From Microbacterium hydrothermale (GTDB lineage Bacteria; Actinomycetota; Actinomycetes; Actinomycetales; Microbacteriaceae): a stretch of 51,694 nt of DNA. The notes below the pieces were generated by a model. The model saw only the letters and a program-made list of their open reading frames with translations. It did no database searches and was not told the origin of the DNA. Where the stretch lies: positions 1 through 51,694 of the forward strand of contig NZ_STGM01000012.1 in assembly GCF_004854025.1 (NCBI RefSeq). The letters run 5' to 3'. Shown here piece after piece: positions 15,946 to 24,970 of this stretch; positions within the stretch are counted from its first letter, which is position 1; the number at the start of each line of letters is the position of its first letter. The position numbers and the translations under genes were made by a program.

Positions 15946-17931
15946 GTGAATCCCCGTCTGCTGCGCGTGGCGGGACCCGTCATCCTGATCGTGGTCTCGC
16001 TGATCGCCGTCGTCGTAGGTCTCGCCTACGGCGGGGGAGCCGCGGCGCCCCAGTTGGCCGATCCCGGCCCGGTCGTCCGGTGGGGCCTGCCGATCGCGAC
16101 CGTGGTGGTCAACCTCTCGGCCGCCGCGATGGTCGGTTCGCTCGTGCTGGCCCTCTTCGCCCTGAAGGCGGGGGAGCGGCCGTTCGAGATCGCGCTCGAC
16201 ACGGCATCGATCGGTGCCGCGGTGTTCACGGTCGGCGCGGCCGCGACCGGATACCTGACGTTCCTCAACGTCCTCAACGCCAAACCCACCCTCGACGCGG
16301 TCTTCGGGCAGCAGCTCGGCCGCTTCCTCGTCGAGAGCTCGGTGGGGCAGGCCTGGCTGGTCACCACCATCGCCGGGGCCGTGCTGACGGTGCTGACGTT
16401 CGCCGTCCGCTCCTGGATCCCGACGATGCTCGTCGCGATCGGGGCCCTCGCCGCCCTCATCCCCATGGGAACCCAGGGGCACACCGGCGCCGAGACCAGC
16501 CATGACGCGGCCGTCACCTCACTGGTGCTGCACATCGTCGCCGCCGCCGTCTGGCTCGGCGGTCTGATCCTCGTCGTCGTGCTGCGGCCCGCGATGACGC
16601 GCCCGCAGGTGCAGACCCTGCTGCTGCGCTACTCGTCGCTCGCGCTCGTGGCGTTCATCGTCGTGGCGATCTCGGGGACCGTGCGCGCCTCGATCGGCCT
16701 GCAGGGCCTGCAGAACCTCTGGTCGGCCTACGGCGCCCTCGTGCTCGTGAAGGTGGGCGCCCTCGTCGCGATGGGCGTGCTCGGCGCGTGGTACCGCCGC
16801 CGCCTCATCGCGCGCATGGCGGACGAGCCCGGATCCCGTCGGTTCTGGGGCGTGGTCTCGCTCGAGCTGGTGTTCATGGGCATCGCCAGCGGCGTCGCTG
16901 CGGCCCTGGCCCGCACGCCCCCGCCCGGGGAGGCGTCGCTCGTGGGCACGTCGCCCGCCGAGGTGCTCACCGGCAGCCCCCTGCCCCCCGAGCTGACCCC
17001 GGAGCGCTGGTTCACCGCGTGGAACGTCGACCTGCTCTGGACCCTCATCGTGCTGGGGGGACTCTTCTTCTACCTCGCGGGCGTCTGGCGCCTGCTGCGC
17101 CGGGGCGACTCCTGGCCGATCGCGCGCACGGTGCTGTGGTGCCTCGGCATGCTGTCGGTGTTCTGGGTGACGTCCGGACCGCTGAACGTCTACCAGGACT
17201 ACCTCTTCAGCATGCACATGATCGGGCACATGCTGCTGTCGATGGCGATCCCCCTCATGCTCGTCGCCGGCGCGCCGGTGTCGCTCGCCGCGCGCGCGAT
17301 CCGCAAGCGCGACGACGGCACGCGCGGGGGGCGCGAGTGGATCCTTTGGGCCGTGCACAACCCGGTCGCGAAGGTCCTCACCAATCCGTACGTCGCGGCG
17401 GGGCTGTTCATCGGCTCGCTGTGGGCGTTCTACTACACCGACCTGTTCCGCTGGTCGCTCTACGACCACGTCGGCCACATCTGGATGGTGGCGCACTTCC
17501 TCGTCACGGGCTACCTGTTCGTGCTGAGCCTCATCGGCATCGATCCGGTGCCGTACCGCCTGCCGTACCCGATGCGCCTGCTCGTGCTCATCGCGATCAT
17601 GGCCATGCACGCGTTCTTCGGCATCGCGATCATGATGAACTCGGGCCTCATGGTGGCCGAGTGGTTCGGGGCGATGGGGCGGACCTGGGGCGTCACCCCG
17701 CTGCAGGACCAGTACGCCGGCGGCGGCGTCGCGTGGTCGGTCGGCGAGATCCCCACGCTCATCCTCGCGATCGCGGTGGCGATCCAGTGGAGCCGCAGCG
17801 ACGAGCGGCAGCAGCGCCGCCGCGACCGGCACGTCGACCGGGTGGGCGATCTCGAGCTCGACGCCTACAACGAGGAGCTCGCGCGACTGGCCGAGCGCGA
17901 CGCCCGGGTGGCGGCGCGCGGCGGACGCTAA
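15946..17931 (+). CDS. CopD-CtaG fusion, copper / oxidase assembly protein
   Basis: 661-residue membrane protein with two parts. Residues ~1-330 carry about eight or nine membrane segments and a CopD-like region (LHIVAAAVWLGGLILVVVL), associated with copper import. Residues ~350-640 are a caa3-type CtaG domain (FWVTSGPLNVYQDYLFSMHM, HMLLSMAIPLMLVAGAPVS, YDHVGHIWMVAHFLVTGY) with many His and Met residues suited to copper. It probably supplies copper to cytochrome c oxidase. The GTG start follows TAGGCT (15935-15940) closely, which fits a leaderless start. Such fusions are common in Actinobacteria. Confidence 0.88.
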   Translation: MNPRLLRVAGPVILIVVSLIAVVVGLAYGGGAAAPQLADPGPVVRWGLPIATVVVNLSAAAMVGSLVLALFALKAGERPFEIALDTASIGAAVFTVGAAATGYLTFLNVLNAKPTLDAVFGQQLGRFLVESSVGQAWLVTTIAGAVLTVLTFAVRSWIPTMLVAIGALAALIPMGTQGHTGAETSHDAAVTSLVLHIVAAAVWLGGLILVVVLRPAMTRPQVQTLLLRYSSLALVAFIVVAISGTVRASIGLQGLQNLWSAYGALVLVKVGALVAMGVLGAWYRRRLIARMADEPGSRRFWGVVSLELVFMGIASGVAAALARTPPPGEASLVGTSPAEVLTGSPLPPELTPERWFTAWNVDLLWTLIVLGGLFFYLAGVWRLLRRGDSWPIARTVLWCLGMLSVFWVTSGPLNVYQDYLFSMHMIGHMLLSMAIPLMLVAGAPVSLAARAIRKRDDGTRGGREWILWAVHNPVAKVLTNPYVAAGLFIGSLWAFYYTDLFRWSLYDHVGHIWMVAHFLVTGYLFVLSLIGIDPVPYRLPYPMRLLVLIAIMAMHAFFGIAIMMNSGLMVAEWFGAMGRTWGVTPLQDQYAGGGVAWSVGEIPTLILAIAVAIQWSRSDERQQRRRDRHVDRVGDLELDAYNEELARLAERDARVAARGGR

Positions 17932-17937
17932 CGCCCC

Positions 17938-19020
17938 TCAGTCGCCGGAGCCGCCGCCGACCAGGATCGACGCCGTGCCGTCGGGCAGGACGGCGATCTG
18001 CCCGTCGACGCGGAACGGGACGTCTTCTTCGACCGTGCGGACGCTGCCGTCGAAGATCGAGCGGATCTCGACGTCGATGTGCGCGACGGCCTTCGCCGAG
18101 GGGATGCGCCATCCGGACCCGTCGGGGACGACCGTCACGACCGGCTGCTCGACGATCGACCAGCTGGGCGCTCCGTCGATGCGGTTGCGCACGGTGTAGC
18201 CGAAGGGGCAGCCGGTAGGCTGCAGCACCTTCTGCTCGGCGCAGGAGGTGAGGAAGTCCTCCACCCGCGTCTGCACGACGCCGATGAACTCCTCGGTGGG
18301 TTCGGCCTGCACGTCGACCGGGATGCCGGCCAGGGGCGCGTCCGCGAGCACCGCGACCCCCGGGGTGGCGGAGATCGCGGTGTCGACGTCGACGGAGTAC
18401 AACCCCGGCGAGAAGACGAGGAGGGGGACCGCCGCAGAGGGGTCGGCGTCGGCCCCGTCGACGGACACCTGTCGCTTGTCGACCTCGAAGCCGTTCACCG
18501 CGAAGCGCATCGACCCCATCACAGTGAGCTTCATGACCGAGAGGGGACTGCGCGCGAAGCGCCAGCGCGGCAGGAGCCCCTCACCGGGGTCGTGCTCGAT
18601 CGCGAAGGTGGTCGAGCCGGAATACCCGCCCGCGATGTAGCTCACTGTGACGCGCGCCTGGTCGCCGTCGACGCTCTCGTCGGTCACGGTGGCGTCGGTC
18701 AAGGACGTGAGGGCGTCGGGGCGCAGCAGTGCCTCCGAGGCCGTTGCGGGCAGACCGACCGCCTCGAGCTCGGCGGAGTCGACGGCCACTCCCGGCACCG
18801 CGAGCGCCTCGGCCGTGCGGTGATCCTGGAGCAGTTCGAGGTAGTTCAGCACGAAAGCGCGAGGGCTGTAGACCTCGCGGTACAGCGATGCGGCCCCCGC
18901 GCCGAGGGCGGCGAGGAGGAGCACGCCGATCACGGCCATCGCGAGGATCTCGCGTCGCAGGCGCGTACGCGCACCGCTGACGCCCCGGAGCGTCGCGGGG
19001 CCCCCGCCTGCGTTGTCCAC
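17938..19020 (-). CDS. Membrane-anchored protein of unknown function
   Basis: 360 residues from a GTG; TACACT just upstream on the minus strand is a possible -10 box, and GGAGGC is very close to the start. There is one membrane segment (about residues 25-48), then an extracellular part with DUF4878/NTF2-like features (SPRAFVLNYLELLQDHRTAEALAV, followed by an ARVTVSY strand) and several beta-rich stretches. Two Cys (SCAEQKVLQPTGC) may form a disulfide. It is convergent with the CopD-CtaG gene, only six bases apart, and is read toward it. The function is unknown. Confidence 0.7.
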   Translation of the reverse strand: MDNAGGGPATLRGVSGARTRLRREILAMAVIGVLLLAALGAGAASLYREVYSPRAFVLNYLELLQDHRTAEALAVPGVAVDSAELEAVGLPATASEALLRPDALTSLTDATVTDESVDGDQARVTVSYIAGGYSGSTTFAIEHDPGEGLLPRWRFARSPLSVMKLTVMGSMRFAVNGFEVDKRQVSVDGADADPSAAVPLLVFSPGLYSVDVDTAISATPGVAVLADAPLAGIPVDVQAEPTEEFIGVVQTRVEDFLTSCAEQKVLQPTGCPFGYTVRNRIDGAPSWSIVEQPVVTVVPDGSGWRIPSAKAVAHIDVEIRSIFDGSVRTVEEDVPFRVDGQIAVLPDGTASILVGGGSGD

Positions 19021-19062
19021 GCCTCCAGTGTAGGAAGTGCGCCTGGACGGGGGCCGCGCGCG

Positions 19063-19893
19063 TCACCGCGCGATGAGCGACTGCACCACCGCCACCGCCG
19101 CGAGCTGCCCGCCGGCGATCGCCGCGGCGAGCGAGAACATCGGTCCCGGGAGGTGGTCGGCCTGAGCGAGATCGCCGACCGCGTAGACGCCCTCGACGCT
19201 CGTACGCCCGAACGGGTCGGTGCGCACCGCCCCGGATTCCTGCCGCTGCACGCCGAGCCGGTCGAGAAGACCGCCGCGCGGACGCCAGCCGGGGGCGATG
19301 AAGGCCCCGGCGACGTCGAGCGGTCCCGAATCGAGGTGCAGACGCAGCCCGTCGTCGAGACCGTTCACCTCGCGCACGTCCGCGGGATCCACCACGTGGA
19401 CCTCGGATGCCACCGGCTCGAGCATGCGCGCGACCATCTCGGCGTGCGTCCCCGCGTTGATGACGGCGACGGGTCGCCCCGCGAACTCGTGACCGTGGCA
19501 GAACGGACAGCTGGCCACGGTGTCGCCCCAGTGCGCGGCGAGGCCGGGGATCGGCGGCAGATCATCGACCACGCCCGTCGCCAGGATCACGGCGGTGGAG
19601 AGGTGCTCCCGCCCGTCGGCGACGACCCGCACGACGCCGTCGCTCGCGGAGATGTCGGAGACCGCGGCATCCGTCGTCTCCACGGTGTCGTAGGCGGCGA
19701 TCTCGGCGCGGGCGATGCGGCGCAGCTCGGCGGGATCGCGTCCGTCGTTGGTGAGGAGATTGTGCGCGTGGCGCACGGTTCCGTTGCGGTACTCGCCCGA
19801 GTCCAGCAGGAGGGTGCGGCGGTGCATGCGCCCCAGGGTGAGGGCCGCCTGCAGGCCGGCGGGGCCGCCCCCGATGATGATCGCGTCGTACAC
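19063..19893 (-). CDS. Thioredoxin-reductase-like flavoprotein
   Basis: 276 residues from the GTG at 19893, chosen over the ATG at 19938 because GGAAGGAA lies at the right distance and the palindromic promoter (below) predicts a transcript start near 19917. Residues 5-13 are the FAD motif IIIGGGPAG. The redox pair is CPFC (C129, C132) in ASCPFCHGHE, and the C-terminal FAD motif is VYAVGDLA. It probably moves electrons from NAD(P)H to a disulfide in a small thiol protein or molecule. It is divergent from a MerR-type regulator that should control it. Confidence 0.85.
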   Translation of the reverse strand: MYDAIIIGGGPAGLQAALTLGRMHRRTLLLDSGEYRNGTVRHAHNLLTNDGRDPAELRRIARAEIAAYDTVETTDAAVSDISASDGVVRVVADGREHLSTAVILATGVVDDLPPIPGLAAHWGDTVASCPFCHGHEFAGRPVAVINAGTHAEMVARMLEPVASEVHVVDPADVREVNGLDDGLRLHLDSGPLDVAGAFIAPGWRPRGGLLDRLGVQRQESGAVRTDPFGRTSVEGVYAVGDLAQADHLPGPMFSLAAAIAGGQLAAVAVVQSLIAR

Positions 19894-19923
19894 GATGAGT
19901 TCCTTCCACTTGCGTTCGCGTCC

Positions 19924-19954
19924 ATCGTGTGACTTCATGTCGACATGAAGTCAA
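19924..19954 (-). promoter_or_regulatory. MerR-type promoter with long spacer
   Basis: On the minus strand a -35 box TTGACT (19954-19949) and a -10 element CACGAT (19929-19924) are separated by 19 bases, the stretched spacing typical of MerR-activated promoters. A perfect 24-base palindrome (19930-19953, arm TGACTTCATGTC and its complement) fills the spacer. The palindrome also overlaps the ATG of the divergent MerR gene, so the regulator should repress itself. Confidence 0.75.
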
Positions 19955-20412
19955 GCGGCGAGTCCATCGGCGAGACCGCGGCACGGTTCGGCCTCGACAC
20001 CCACGTGCTGCGGTACTGGGAGGACGAGGGGCTGCTCCGGCCCGCGCGCGACCGCGCCGGACGACGCCTCTTCGCGGAGGACGACGTCGTGCGCGTCGCG
20101 GTCATCCTGCGCAACAAGGCGGCGGGGATGTCGCTCGAGCAGATCCGCGTGCTGCTCGACGAGGGGGCGCCCGATCGGCACCGGGTACTCGAGGAGCACA
20201 TCGCCGAGCTCGACCGGCGCGCCGCCGACATCGCCGAGGCGCGCGCGATGACCGAGCATGCGCTGCGCTGCCGGTCGCACGACATCACGCAGTGCCCCCG
20301 CTTCCGCAGTCACGTCGGCGACGTGCTGTCGGGCGAGGCGCGCTGGCTGCTCGACCGCACTGAGCCGAGGGGCGGCCCCGTCGGCGCGGCACCCGGACCC
20401 GCTCCCGCGTGA
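19945..20412 (+). CDS. MerR family regulator
   Basis: 155 residues. The N-terminal MerR helix-turn-helix is clear (IGETAARFGLDTHVLRYWEDEGLLRP in overlapping parts, about residues 8-33), followed by a dimerisation helix and two cysteines near the end (C109 and C117, CRSHDITQC). The Cys pair could sense metal or thiol stress. The ATG lies inside the 24-base palindrome and no ribosome site is visible, so translation may be leaderless. It is divergent from the flavoprotein, its probable target. Confidence 0.85.
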   Translation: MKSSGESIGETAARFGLDTHVLRYWEDEGLLRPARDRAGRRLFAEDDVVRVAVILRNKAAGMSLEQIRVLLDEGAPDRHRVLEEHIAELDRRAADIAEARAMTEHALRCRSHDITQCPRFRSHVGDVLSGEARWLLDRTEPRGGPVGAAPGPAPA

Positions 20413-20487
20413 CGGAAGGGGCGGTCGGCGAGGCTCGCGATCCACACGGGGCCGCCGCCCGCGAGCGCTGCGAACTAGCATGAACCG

Positions 20488-21861
20488 GTGACCACGCCGC
20501 CCCTCTCCGCCGAGCAGCAGGCGCTGTTCCGGCTGATCGAGGACACCCGTGAGCACGTCTTCGTCACGGGGCGCGCCGGCACCGGCAAGTCGACCCTGCT
20601 GCAGCACCTCGCCTGGAACACGAAGAAGCAGATCGCCGTGTGCGCACCCACGGGGGTCGCCGCGCTCAACGTCGAGGGCCAGACGATCCACTCCCTCTTC
20701 CGCCTGCCGATCGGGCTGATCGCGAACGGCGACATCGATCAGAACGACGCCACGCGCAAGATCCTCAACGCGATCGACACACTCGTGATCGACGAGATCT
20801 CGATGGTCAACGCCGACCTCATGGATGCCATCGACCGCTCGCTCCGCCAGGCCCGGGGTCGACGGTCGGAGCCGTTCGGGGGAACGCAGATCGTCATGTT
20901 CGGCGATCCGTACCAGCTGGCGCCGGTCCCGCCGCGGGGCGACGAGATGCGCTACATCCGCGACCACTACCGCTCGTTCTGGTTCTTCGACGCGAAGGTG
21001 TGGTCGGGGGAGGCGGCGACCGACGGGCTCATCGACATCGGCCGGCACGGGGCCGACCTGCACGTCAACGAGCTCGTCGAGATCCACCGGCAGTCCGACC
21101 CCGGGTTCAAGCAGCTGCTCAACGCGGTGCGCTACGGGCGCGTGACGGCCGAGATGGCCGGCATCCTGAACACCGCCGGCGCCCGCACGCCCCCGCACCC
21201 GGCCGACGGCGAGCACCCGATCATCACGCTCGCCACGCGCAACGACCGCGTCAACACCATCAACCGCAAGCACCTCGACGAGCTCATCGGGCGCACGCAG
21301 ACCGCGAACGCCGAGATCTCGGGGGACTTCGGCCGCGGAGAGGCGAACTACCCGGCCGAGATGGAGCTCACACTCAAGGTCGGCGCCCAGGTGATGTTCC
21401 TGCGCAACGACGGGGCGCAGTTCGGCGAGGCGCCGCGCTGGGTGAACGGCACGATCGGCACCGTCACGCGCATCGCGGGCGACAGCGTGCGGGTCGAGGT
21501 CGACGGCGTCGAGCACGACGTCGAACCCGCCGTGTGGGAGAGGTACCGCTACGCCTACGACCCGGGCACCAAGAACCTCTCGCGCGAGATCGTCGCGGAG
21601 TTCACGCAGTTCCCGCTGCGCCTCGCCTGGGCCGTGACGATCCACAAGTCGCAGGGCAAGACCTACGATCGCGCGGTGGTCGACCTCGGTGCGGGAGCGT
21701 TCGCCCCCGGCCAGACGTACGTCGCGCTCAGCCGGCTCACCTCGCTCGACGGGCTCTATCTGTCGCGACCGCTGCGCCCGAGCGACATCCGGGTCGACGA
21801 AGACGTGCGCCGCTTCATGAAGCAGGCCTGGCTCGCGCGACAGGATGCCGCGCAGGCGTGA
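20488..21861 (+). CDS. Pif1-like ATP-dependent helicase
   Basis: 457 residues from a GTG preceded by TAGCAT (20476-20481), so probably leaderless. Superfamily 1B helicase features: Walker A TGRAGTGKST (27-36), APTGVAALNVEGQTIHSLF (motif Ia), Walker B VIDEISMVNADLMDAID, FGDPYQLAPV (motif III), and a C-terminal LAWAVTIHKSQGKTYDRAVVD (motif V) with YVALSRLTSLDGL (motif VI). It should unwind DNA 5' to 3'. No other domain is attached. Confidence 0.88.
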   Translation: MTTPPLSAEQQALFRLIEDTREHVFVTGRAGTGKSTLLQHLAWNTKKQIAVCAPTGVAALNVEGQTIHSLFRLPIGLIANGDIDQNDATRKILNAIDTLVIDEISMVNADLMDAIDRSLRQARGRRSEPFGGTQIVMFGDPYQLAPVPPRGDEMRYIRDHYRSFWFFDAKVWSGEAATDGLIDIGRHGADLHVNELVEIHRQSDPGFKQLLNAVRYGRVTAEMAGILNTAGARTPPHPADGEHPIITLATRNDRVNTINRKHLDELIGRTQTANAEISGDFGRGEANYPAEMELTLKVGAQVMFLRNDGAQFGEAPRWVNGTIGTVTRIAGDSVRVEVDGVEHDVEPAVWERYRYAYDPGTKNLSREIVAEFTQFPLRLAWAVTIHKSQGKTYDRAVVDLGAGAFAPGQTYVALSRLTSLDGLYLSRPLRPSDIRVDEDVRRFMKQAWLARQDAAQA

Positions 21862-21864
21862 GCC

Positions 21865-22518
21865 TCAGGCGACGTGCGCGCCCTTGGCGCGGGTCAGGTC
21901 GGCGAACAGCTCGGTGGTGAAGCGGTAGGCCACCAGCACCTCGGCGATCACGCGCTCCTTCTCGGCGTCGTCCCAGGGGGCGGCGTCGAGCTGCTCGCGG
22001 TAGACGGTCTTGAACGCCCGCGGGTCGGCGATGTCGCCGAACAGCAGGAAGCCGATGCCGTTGGTCTCGAACCCGAACCGGCGCCGCATGAGGCGCCCGA
22101 TCGAGGGCCCGCCCGAGAGGTCGCCGAGGAGGCGCACGTAGTGGTGGGCGACGAAGCCGCCCGGCCAGGTCGCCGCGACCCGGCGGATGCGCGAGACGTA
22201 GGCCTGCGTCGTCGGCAGGGGGTGGACGCTCTCGCGCCAGTCGGCGCCGATCAGGAAGGCCAGGTCGGATTCGAGCGCCGGCAGGCGGGAGTGGCGGTCG
22301 CGGAGGAACACGGATGCCACCGGGTCGAGCCGCATGCGCGCGGCGGCCTCCTCGAGGGCGGAGTAGATGAACCAGTGCTGGGCGACCAGGGCGATGTAGT
22401 CGTCGCGGGTGCCGGCGCCGGTGAGCAGGTCGGTCATGAACCCGTCGCACTCGGTGGAGGAGTGCGCGCTGCTCGCGCGTTCGCGCAGGGCGAGGGAGAA
22501 CGGGACCGGGGCGTTCAT
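21865..22518 (-). CDS. hmuO: Heme oxygenase (biliverdin-producing)
   Basis: 217 residues, the normal HmuO length. H19 (SSAHSSTE) is the likely proximal heme ligand, and GDLSGG (about residues 130-135) is the distal-helix glycine motif of the family. The enzyme opens heme to biliverdin, CO and iron, releasing iron from host or environmental heme. It lies alone, downstream of an iron-repressor box, and is convergent with the helicase gene with only three bases between. Confidence 0.92.
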   Translation of the reverse strand: MNAPVPFSLALRERASSAHSSTECDGFMTDLLTGAGTRDDYIALVAQHWFIYSALEEAAARMRLDPVASVFLRDRHSRLPALESDLAFLIGADWRESVHPLPTTQAYVSRIRRVAATWPGGFVAHHYVRLLGDLSGGPSIGRLMRRRFGFETNGIGFLLFGDIADPRAFKTVYREQLDAAPWDDAEKERVIAEVLVAYRFTTELFADLTRAKGAHVA

Positions 22519-22524
22519 GCGGCC

Positions 22525-22530
22525 ATCATA
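22525..22530 (-). promoter_or_regulatory. -10 box of hmuO
   Basis: TATGAT on the minus strand, seven bases before the hmuO ATG, so the transcript is probably leaderless. The iron box lies directly upstream, over the -35 region. Confidence 0.65.
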
Positions 22531-22539
22531 CGCACTGAC

Positions 22540-22558
22540 TTAGGTCTGCCTAACCCCT
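22540..22558. promoter_or_regulatory. DtxR/IdeR iron box
   Basis: TTAGGTCTGCCTAACCCCT matches the 19-base DtxR/IdeR consensus (TTAGGTTAGSCTAACCTAA) at about 14 positions, including both core halves. It lies over the -35 region of hmuO, so iron-loaded repressor should block transcription. Confidence 0.85.
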
Positions 22559-22705
22559 GATTCGCTGTGCGTCGCGGGTCGCGTCCGCAGTCGTGATGCA
22601 GACGTGACGCCCGGGCGGTGCAAGGGGCGGTTGCGCTCAGGTGCCGTGTGTTTGAATCGACGGAGCGCGCGCGTGTCGGCGCGCGGAAATGCCTGGGGGT
22701 TACCA

Positions 22706-23977
22706 ATGCGCAGATGGCGTCGTTCCGCGGCCATCGCGATCGCGAGTGCCGGTGTTCTGGCGATCGCGCTGAGCGGCTGCACGCCGCAGCAGTCGGTGTC
22801 GATCGACGTTCCGGCTCAGGTCGACGCCCCTCTTCCCGATGCCACCGTCGCCGAACTGCAGGATGCCGTGACCTCGGCCATGACCGCGACCGGGTCGACC
22901 GGTGCGATCGTCGGCGTGTGGGCGCCGTGGAGCGGCACGTGGGTGTCGGGCGTGGGCGCGCAGAGCCTCGCGGGCGGCGAGGTCACGAGCGACATGTCGT
23001 TCCGCGCGGCCGAGGTGACCGGGGCGATGACGTGCGACGTGCTGTACGAACTCGCCGCGGACGGCACCCTCTCGATGAGCGACCCGATCACCACGTGGGT
23101 CAGCAACCTCCCCGGGTACGACGACATCACCCTGCGCGAGCTGTGCGACGGCACGTCGGGTCTCGCCTCCTACACCGCGACCCTCGAAGGAGCGGTGCTC
23201 GGCAACCCCGAACGCGTGTGGAACCCGCGCGAGCTCATGGCCTACGGTATCGCGCGGCCCCGCCTGAACGCCCCGGGCGCCGCGTACGGCACCTCCGCCA
23301 CCAACTACCTCATCGCGGGTCTCGCGGTCGAGCGGGCGACGAACGAGCCCCTCGCCACGGTGCTCGCCGAGCGCGTCGCGCAGCCGCTCGGGCTCTCGTC
23401 GACGTTCCTGCCGGCGCCCGCCCCCGCGACCCCCGGCCCCTCGTCGCTGAACGGCTACTGGTCGCAGCCGAACGCCGAGGGCGTCTGGAACTGCACCGAG
23501 CCGGCCGACTTCACCGAGATGTCGTCGAGCTACGGCGGTGCCGCAGCCGGTGCGGTCACCTCGATCACCGACCTCGGACGCTACGCCCAGGCCCTCGCGA
23601 CGAAGGCATTGCTGCCCGCCGACAGCGACAGGTTCGCGAACCCCGTCCCCGTCGGTCCCGACCAGCCGTCGTGGTTCACGGCGGCCGGGGGGACCTTCCA
23701 GGCCGGCTCGCTCATCGGACAGTTCGGCTGGACGCCCGGGTACATGACCGCCGCCTTCGCCGATCCCGCGACCGGGATGTCGGTCGCGGTCGTGCTCAAC
23801 AACTCGGGCGGCAACAAGCTGACCAGCGCCTGGCTCGCCTGGGAGCTCGCGGCCATCGCGTCGAAGGCCCCCGCGGCCGCGGGGCAGACGCTGCCCGAGG
23901 CCGGACTGCCCTGGACGGCCCAGCAGATGCGCGACAACATCGTCGGCAACGCCATCTGCGCCGCCCCCGCCTCGTGA
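22706..23977 (+). CDS. Beta-lactamase-fold lipoprotein, catalytic residues lost
   Basis: 423 residues from the ATG at 22706, chosen because a signal peptide with lipobox (ALSGC, Cys25) begins there. The fold is that of serine hydrolases of the class C beta-lactamase / D-alanyl-D-alanine carboxypeptidase family (DITLRELCDGTSGLASY, VAQPLGLSSTFLP). However, the nucleophile motif SxxK is EVTG (103-106), YSN is TSA (196-198), and the third motif HxG appears as GQFG. All three active-site motifs are therefore replaced. It is probably a non-catalytic, perhaps peptidoglycan-binding, lipoprotein. It reads as intact, not as a decaying pseudogene. Confidence 0.8.
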   Translation: MRRWRRSAAIAIASAGVLAIALSGCTPQQSVSIDVPAQVDAPLPDATVAELQDAVTSAMTATGSTGAIVGVWAPWSGTWVSGVGAQSLAGGEVTSDMSFRAAEVTGAMTCDVLYELAADGTLSMSDPITTWVSNLPGYDDITLRELCDGTSGLASYTATLEGAVLGNPERVWNPRELMAYGIARPRLNAPGAAYGTSATNYLIAGLAVERATNEPLATVLAERVAQPLGLSSTFLPAPAPATPGPSSLNGYWSQPNAEGVWNCTEPADFTEMSSSYGGAAAGAVTSITDLGRYAQALATKALLPADSDRFANPVPVGPDQPSWFTAAGGTFQAGSLIGQFGWTPGYMTAAFADPATGMSVAVVLNNSGGNKLTSAWLAWELAAIASKAPAAAGQTLPEAGLPWTAQQMRDNIVGNAICAAPAS

Positions 23978-23984
23978 TCCGGTC

Positions 23985-24896
23985 GTGACCGCCCGCGGCG
24001 GACAGGGCTCGGCCGCCGCTCTCGTGCTCGTCGGCCTCGCCTGTCAGGAAGTGGGCGCCTCGTTCGCGGTGATGCTGTTCCCCGCGACCGGGCCGCTGGG
24101 CATCGTGATGCTGCGCCTGCTCTTCTCGGCGCTCCTGCTCCTGCTCATCGCCCGACCCCGCCTGCGCGGTCACACCGGGGTCGCGTGGCGTTCGGTCCTC
24201 GTGTTCGGTCTGGTGCTGGCATCCATGAACGGGCTCTTCTACCTCGCTCTGGAGCGCCTGCCCCTGGGGGTCACGGTGACCATCGAGGTGCTCGGGCCGC
24301 TGACCCTGTCGATCCTCACCGCGTCGGGGGCGGCGCGCTGGCTCTGGGCCGGTCTCGCCCTGGTCGGCGTCGTGGCGCTCGGCGCCGGCGGGTGGGACCG
24401 CCTCGACGCCCTCGGCGTGGTCTTCGCCCTGGGCGCGGCCGTCAGCTGGGCGTTCTACATCCTGTCGTCGGCGAAGGTGGGGCGGCAGTTCCCGCGGCTC
24501 GACGGCCTCGCGCTGGCGATGGCGTTCGGCGCCTGCCTGGCCCTCCCCTTCGGCCTGTGGCAGGCCGGCCCCGCCCTTCTGCGCGTCGACATCCTCGCAC
24601 TCGGCGCGGCCGTGGCGCTGCTGTCGTCGACCATCCCGTACGCCCTGGAGCTCGTGGCCCTGCGGCGGCTGCCGGCCTCGGCGTTCGCGATCATGATGAG
24701 CCTCGGTCCCGCGACGGCGTCGATCGCCGGTTTCCTGCTGCTCGGTCAGCACCTGTCGTGGCTCGAGGTCGTCGGCATCGCCCTCGTCATCGCGGCCAGC
24801 ATCGGCGCCGTGCTCGCCTCCGCCCGGCGCGGTGCGGCCGGGGCGCGGCATCCGGGACCCGACGCCGACGAACCGCTCAGCGAGCCCGTCGGCTGA
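23985..24896 (+). CDS. EamA/RhtA-like transporter
   Basis: 303-residue membrane protein with about ten hydrophobic segments in two EamA repeats. The sequence (QEVGASFAVMLFPATGPLGI, MNGLFYLALERLPLGVTVTIE, SSTIPYALELVALRRL) resembles RhtA, the threonine/homoserine exporter. The substrate is inferred only from this. The GTG start lies seven bases after the lipoprotein stop, so the two may be co-transcribed. Confidence 0.85.
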   Translation: MTARGGQGSAAALVLVGLACQEVGASFAVMLFPATGPLGIVMLRLLFSALLLLLIARPRLRGHTGVAWRSVLVFGLVLASMNGLFYLALERLPLGVTVTIEVLGPLTLSILTASGAARWLWAGLALVGVVALGAGGWDRLDALGVVFALGAAVSWAFYILSSAKVGRQFPRLDGLALAMAFGACLALPFGLWQAGPALLRVDILALGAAVALLSSTIPYALELVALRRLPASAFAIMMSLGPATASIAGFLLLGQHLSWLEVVGIALVIAASIGAVLASARRGAAGARHPGPDADEPLSEPVG

Positions 24897-24970
24897 GACG
24901 AGGGATGCCACGGTCCCGACCGGGACGCAAGGGGGCCATCGCACGCGCGGGTGCTGGCGAGGATGACGGC

